A stretch of 64,000 nt of DNA from Mesobacillus jeotgali (GTDB taxonomy: Bacteria; Bacillota; Bacilli; Bacillales; Cytobacillaceae): the NCBI RefSeq assembly GCF_031759225.1, contig NZ_CP134494.1:2478501-2542500 (forward strand), given 5' to 3'. The first letter of the stretch is position 1; the number at the start of each line of letters is the position of its first letter. Shown piece by piece: positions 60,499-64,000 of this stretch. The position numbers and the translations under genes were made by a program. The notes under the pieces were generated by a model. That model was not told the origin of the DNA, made no database searches, and saw only the letters and a program-made list of their open reading frames with translations.

Positions 60499-63400
60499 TT
60501 ATCTTTTTTCTGGTTTTCCTGTTACAATTACTTTCATTGTTTTCACTGCTTTAGTCTTACCGGCGAAGTTCTCAGCTTCTGCAAGCAAAGTGTGCGATCC
60601 ATTAGCAAGATCCAACTCCACTGAGAAAGTGCCGTCTCGCCCGGTTTTAGCCGAATCAATCAGGATCACTTCATTCCCATGCTGTTCATAAATGTTCACT
60701 GTTGTCCCCTGTGCAGCTGAGCCTTTGACTATTGCCGGTTCACCTTTCACCTTCAATTCTTCCAATTCCCAGGCTGGTGCTTCAGGCATTTCCTGAACTG
60801 AATCCTTGGACCACTTGATGGCATTCACGAATAGCTGTCGCCCATCCTGAGTCCACCCATAGTCAGGGCCAATGATATTTGTAACTGCAAAAGAAGACAT
60901 CAGCAAGTGCATATGCTCCTTGCTCCTGAATTCAAAGCCAATTGAATCACCTTTTTCCTTTCCGTCAACAGAAAGGCTCGAAATGGCAATGCCCGTATAA
61001 TCCTTAAACGTGGCATACGGACTTTTCGCACTGTGGACCTTAACACGGCCATTTTCATCCAGGTTGAGTCCATTGAATATTGGATGTCCATTGACAGCTT
61101 GAACAAAGATTGCACCTTCATTATATCCCTGCTGATCCATTTCCGGACTTCCAATTGCCTCATTTAGCCTTTGGATGGAACCTTCTGCAACACCCCAAGT
61201 TCCTGTGAATACAAGGCTAGTCTTTTGTTCATCACTTTCTTTGATAAGCTGTTCAAATTGCTCTTTTGTTCCTTTTTTTGTATTAACCAGGATGACATCA
61301 TACTTTCCGACATTCCCGAGGATGTCCCAGCCTTTTTCTTCAGCAAATAGCTCCTGCTCGTTTAATAAAGATGTAAGGGCACCGCTGACATCACCTAACA
61401 CTGCAGCCTCGAATGCATTCAGTTCAAGGTTGAATACCTTATCCTCGGATCCGATCTCAACCTCAAAAGATTCCTGGAGATATCCGTCTGCCAATACATT
61501 CAATGTGTACTCGCCAGGGAGCAAATCCTGGAAAACATAAGAACCATTTTCCTTGCTGGAGCCTTCCATTTTAAAATCAGGTTCGTCCTTGGGAACGAGC
61601 GTCAATGAAGCACCTGCCACAAGTTCTTTTTCTTTCTTTCCAGAAATCACACCCTGCAAGTTTGATCCTTCGATTGCTTCCAGTGTAAAGTTCAAATCGA
61701 CACTGCTTCCTAGCTCTGCAACTTTAGCCGTTTTGGTTTGTTCAGCAAAGCCCCTTGCCCGGACTTTGACCTCATAATCACCGACACCAATTCCAAATTT
61801 GTATTGCCCAGCTGAGTTGGTAGTTGTTTTTTGGTTTGTACCCTCAATGGTGACAAAGGCATTTGCAATCGCCTGTCCTTGACTATCCTTAACAAAGCCT
61901 TTGATTTCACCCTGGCTTGCAGTCAAAGCATAGTTGATTGCATTCAAATATATTTTTTTCGCATTTTCAGTCCATCTGTCATTCGGATGGCCATAGTTGC
62001 TGATTTGCAGGGCAGATAGAAGAATATGGACACTATTGGATGAACTGAACTTATAGGCAATGGAGCTGCCAAGTTCGCCTTTAACTGGGTTAGTCAAGCT
62101 GCCAAGAGTTGTGCCGCTATAGTTATCAAACACTGAATATTGTACGCTGCCTTTTGGATTGAGAAGCAATGGGATTTCTTCACCTTTATTGAATCCCTTA
62201 AGGATTGGGTGGTTTTCATCGACCCGAAGATTCAGTTCCTTATCGACAAAACTATATTCGAACTCTTCAGGATCCCCATATACATCACTCAAATCTCCTA
62301 TTGATCCACCGAACAATGAAGTGAATATAATACTAACTTCATTTTCATTAGCTTTTTCCACCAATGCCTTAAATCTGTCGTCCTCCATGTACAAATCATT
62401 GACAATGATCAATTTATAGTTTGAGATGTTCTCTATCAAATTTTCAAATTCCTTATATGGATGGAGATCAACGTCATAACCATTGTTTTCAAGGAATGGC
62501 ATGATTTTGTCCTGTTGATAAGGGTTCGCTAGTAGGGCAATTTTTTCCGAAACAACAAGCGAGACATTCAAGTCTGTCTTCTGGCCTGTGGTAATTTCTA
62601 CAGCCTGGTAAATCGGCTTATATCCGCCCGCAATCACCCTGACTTCATATTGGCCTGCAGGAAGGGTCGCCTGATAACTTCCATCTAGACTTGTTGTGAC
62701 AGCTACTGGTGTGCCAATCACTTCCAGTCTTGCACCCTCTATTGCATCTTTTGTAGAAGCATCGATAATTTTTCCTGACAGGATACCGGAATCGACAGGC
62801 TCTAGGTCGAAGTTTTCATTTAATGCTTCGCCGTTTTCAATTGAAACTGTGAATTCTTTTGAAGCATGTCCAAAAGCGTCAACAGTCAAGGTATATGTCC
62901 CTTCCTCTAATGCAGCAAAGAACTTCCCTTTTTCATCTGCTTCATAGGTTTTGCCTGTTTCAGTTACTGTAACAGTGCCCTGGACAGGCCCGTTGACATT
63001 TTGGACCACGCCATGAAGTTCACCGACCAGAGCCTCTTTCTCATCTAGTGCCCAGTTCAGCGCGTTATTCAACAGCTGTTCTCTTGCCGGATCGAAAGAT
63101 TCATTCGGCTTGAATACATGGCTGATAGTCATATTTGCTAAAAGAATCTCCACTGAATCGGCTGTCCTGCCTTTGTAGGCGATCATGCTTCCCTTCTCAC
63201 CTGTTCCTGTATGGGAGAAATCGACGATGGTTTTACCCGAATAGCCGTCAAAGCCATAGTAATAACCTGACTTTCCAGGTATTTCGATGATGTCTCCTTT
63301 CTTAAAACCTGCAGTAAGAGGATGGTCACCCATTACAGATCCCTGTGCTCCTGGTTTGTTGTTATGTTCGAAAATAGTTTTAGGATCATTATTAAATTCC

Positions 63401-64000
63401 TGCAAATATCTAATTGAACCGCGTCCTCCAGCCTGGCCTGTCCAGATGACTGATTTCCTGTTTTCATCCAAAGCTTTCTGGAATGCTAAAAACTCTTCTT
63501 TTGACGGTTCAAGATTCCTGGCATAATCAGAATTCGCGAAAACAACATCCACTTCATCCAATTTATCAGTATCTTTATAATCCAGGGAAATGACCTTATA
63601 GCCTCTTTCCTCCAAATATTGCTTATAAGTAGTTCCTGAAGCTGTCAGGTCCACGATGATTCCTACCGTTGGTGAAGGCTTTAATTTCACATTCAAGGTT
63701 GCCTCTTGGCCGTCTGTGATTTTCACCTCAATGTCCTGGCGTACATAGCCTTCCTTTTCTACCCTCGCTGTATAGTCCCCTGGTTCCACTTTTGTAAGAT
63801 TGTAAAGGCCCTGCACATTTGTTTCTGCCTCTTTTGGTGCACCTAACAGTGTAACCTTCGCACCCTCAATTGCATTTCCATCCTTGGAATCTTCCACACT
63901 GCCTGTAATGGAGGCAACATTTTCTGCTACTGACATTGGAATCTCCTTTGGCTCACCGTCCATTTCTGCTGTTACTTTCATCGTTTTATTGGCATAGCCA
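60499..64000 (-). CDS. Large secreted modular protein, C-terminal part (N-terminus missing)
   Basis: The C-terminal 1166 residues of a bigger protein; the frame is open past the right edge (upstream residues GYANKT), and an internal Met at 63981 is probably not the start. Three copies of a two-module unit are seen: a GATase1/ThuA-like domain (residues about 107-325, 485-690 and 870-1070 of the visible part) each preceded by one to two carboxypeptidase-regulatory-like beta-sandwiches (such as GSVEDSKDGNAIEGAKVTLLG, GKIIDASTKDAIEGARLEV, GFVKDSQGQAIANAFVTIEG). No LPXTG or membrane anchor; it ends TGKPEKR after a bacterial Ig-like tail. The missing front may be a subtilisin-type (bacillopeptidase F-like) protease, but that is a guess. 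Confidence 0.82.
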   Translation of the reverse strand, partial: GYANKTMKVTAEMDGEPKEIPMSVAENVASITGSVEDSKDGNAIEGAKVTLLGAPKEAETNVQGLYNLTKVEPGDYTARVEKEGYVRQDIEVKITDGQEATLNVKLKPSPTVGIIVDLTASGTTYKQYLEERGYKVISLDYKDTDKLDEVDVVFANSDYARNLEPSKEEFLAFQKALDENRKSVIWTGQAGGRGSIRYLQEFNNDPKTIFEHNNKPGAQGSVMGDHPLTAGFKKGDIIEIPGKSGYYYGFDGYSGKTIVDFSHTGTGEKGSMIAYKGRTADSVEILLANMTISHVFKPNESFDPAREQLLNNALNWALDEKEALVGELHGVVQNVNGPVQGTVTVTETGKTYEADEKGKFFAALEEGTYTLTVDAFGHASKEFTVSIENGEALNENFDLEPVDSGILSGKIIDASTKDAIEGARLEVIGTPVAVTTSLDGSYQATLPAGQYEVRVIAGGYKPIYQAVEITTGQKTDLNVSLVVSEKIALLANPYQQDKIMPFLENNGYDVDLHPYKEFENLIENISNYKLIIVNDLYMEDDRFKALVEKANENEVSIIFTSLFGGSIGDLSDVYGDPEEFEYSFVDKELNLRVDENHPILKGFNKGEEIPLLLNPKGSVQYSVFDNYSGTTLGSLTNPVKGELGSSIAYKFSSSNSVHILLSALQISNYGHPNDRWTENAKKIYLNAINYALTASQGEIKGFVKDSQGQAIANAFVTIEGTNQKTTTNSAGQYKFGIGVGDYEVKVRARGFAEQTKTAKVAELGSSVDLNFTLEAIEGSNLQGVISGKKEKELVAGASLTLVPKDEPDFKMEGSSKENGSYVFQDLLPGEYTLNVLADGYLQESFEVEIGSEDKVFNLELNAFEAAVLGDVSGALTSLLNEQELFAEEKGWDILGNVGKYDVILVNTKKGTKEQFEQLIKESDEQKTSLVFTGTWGVAEGSIQRLNEAIGSPEMDQQGYNEGAIFVQAVNGHPIFNGLNLDENGRVKVHSAKSPYATFKDYTGIAISSLSVDGKEKGDSIGFEFRSKEHMHLLMSSFAVTNIIGPDYGWTQDGRQLFVNAIKWSKDSVQEMPEAPAWELEELKVKGEPAIVKGSAAQGTTVNIYEQHGNEVILIDSAKTGRDGTFSVELDLANGSHTLLAEAENFAGKTKAVKTMKVIVTGKPEKR

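Noticed and set aside
63961..64000. ATG at 63981 as true start of the large modular protein
   Set aside because: The frame stays open to the window edge, there is no ribosome-binding site, and the beta-sandwich repeat is already in progress.

Overview
The window looks like chromosome of a marine or soil, spore-forming Bacillaceae bacterium (Bacillus/Mesobacillus type). Most genes have Bacillus relatives, ribosome-binding sites are strong (AAGGAGG type), TTG and GTG starts are frequent, and there are SigB- and SigK-type promoters, a preQ1 riboswitch and Bacillus-type DesR and MhqR operators. No rRNA, tRNA, CRISPR array, IS element or prophage block was seen; assignments rest on reading the translated sequence, with no database search.

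Layout. 0-5 kb: a dppABC-type D-aminopeptidase/dipeptide permease operon (cut by the left edge), a Nudix hydrolase, a tiny membrane protein and a HAD phosphatase. 5-12 kb: FNT-family channel, a PadR regulator with its MFS exporter, aspartase, a MerR-type HTH protein with a long 18-residue-repeat coiled coil, and a secreted glycerophosphodiesterase. 12-25 kb: flavin-binding protein, AbrB-type membrane protein, DUF3231 protein, a GAF-GGDEF diguanylate cyclase, an unusual fusion of an HTH domain to the nucleotide-binding and C-terminal parts of the F1-ATPase beta subunit, CsbD, PssA, and a LacI regulator next to an oligo-1,6-glucosidase gene with matching operators. 25-36 kb: DEAD-box helicase, UvrC-like GIY-YIG protein, the membrane-fluidity system des-desK-desR, an orphan pair of peptide-type ABC permeases, and a preQ1-riboswitch-controlled queC plus a precursor transporter.

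The centrepiece is 36.9-44.5 kb. A 1226-residue multicopper oxidase is preceded by two genes of 97 and 110 codons; sizes, order and motifs match MnxG, MnxF and MnxE, the Mn(II)-oxidising complex on spores of marine Bacillus such as SG-1 and PL-12. The operon starts from a perfect SigK promoter match. Around it lie three uncharacterised proteins with Sm-like/DUF2642-like beta-barrel segments resembling those in MnxE and MnxF, and a divergent pair of paralogous small membrane proteins. I infer a late-sporulation, mother-cell-made oxidase complex with previously unremarked accessory barrel proteins.

44-64 kb: a nucleotidyltransferase, a lipoprotein, a 52-bp tandem-repeat block, thioesterase, aldo/keto reductase, methyltransferase, MazG-like protein, FAD oxidoreductase, the quinone-responsive hydrolase mhqD with an MhqR box, small DUF proteins, an alkyltransferase-like repair protein, PEP carboxylase, and the C-terminal 1166 residues of a large modular secreted protein cut by the right edge. 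Two 187-bp copies of a dispersed repeat with a covarying hairpin lie 18 kb apart.
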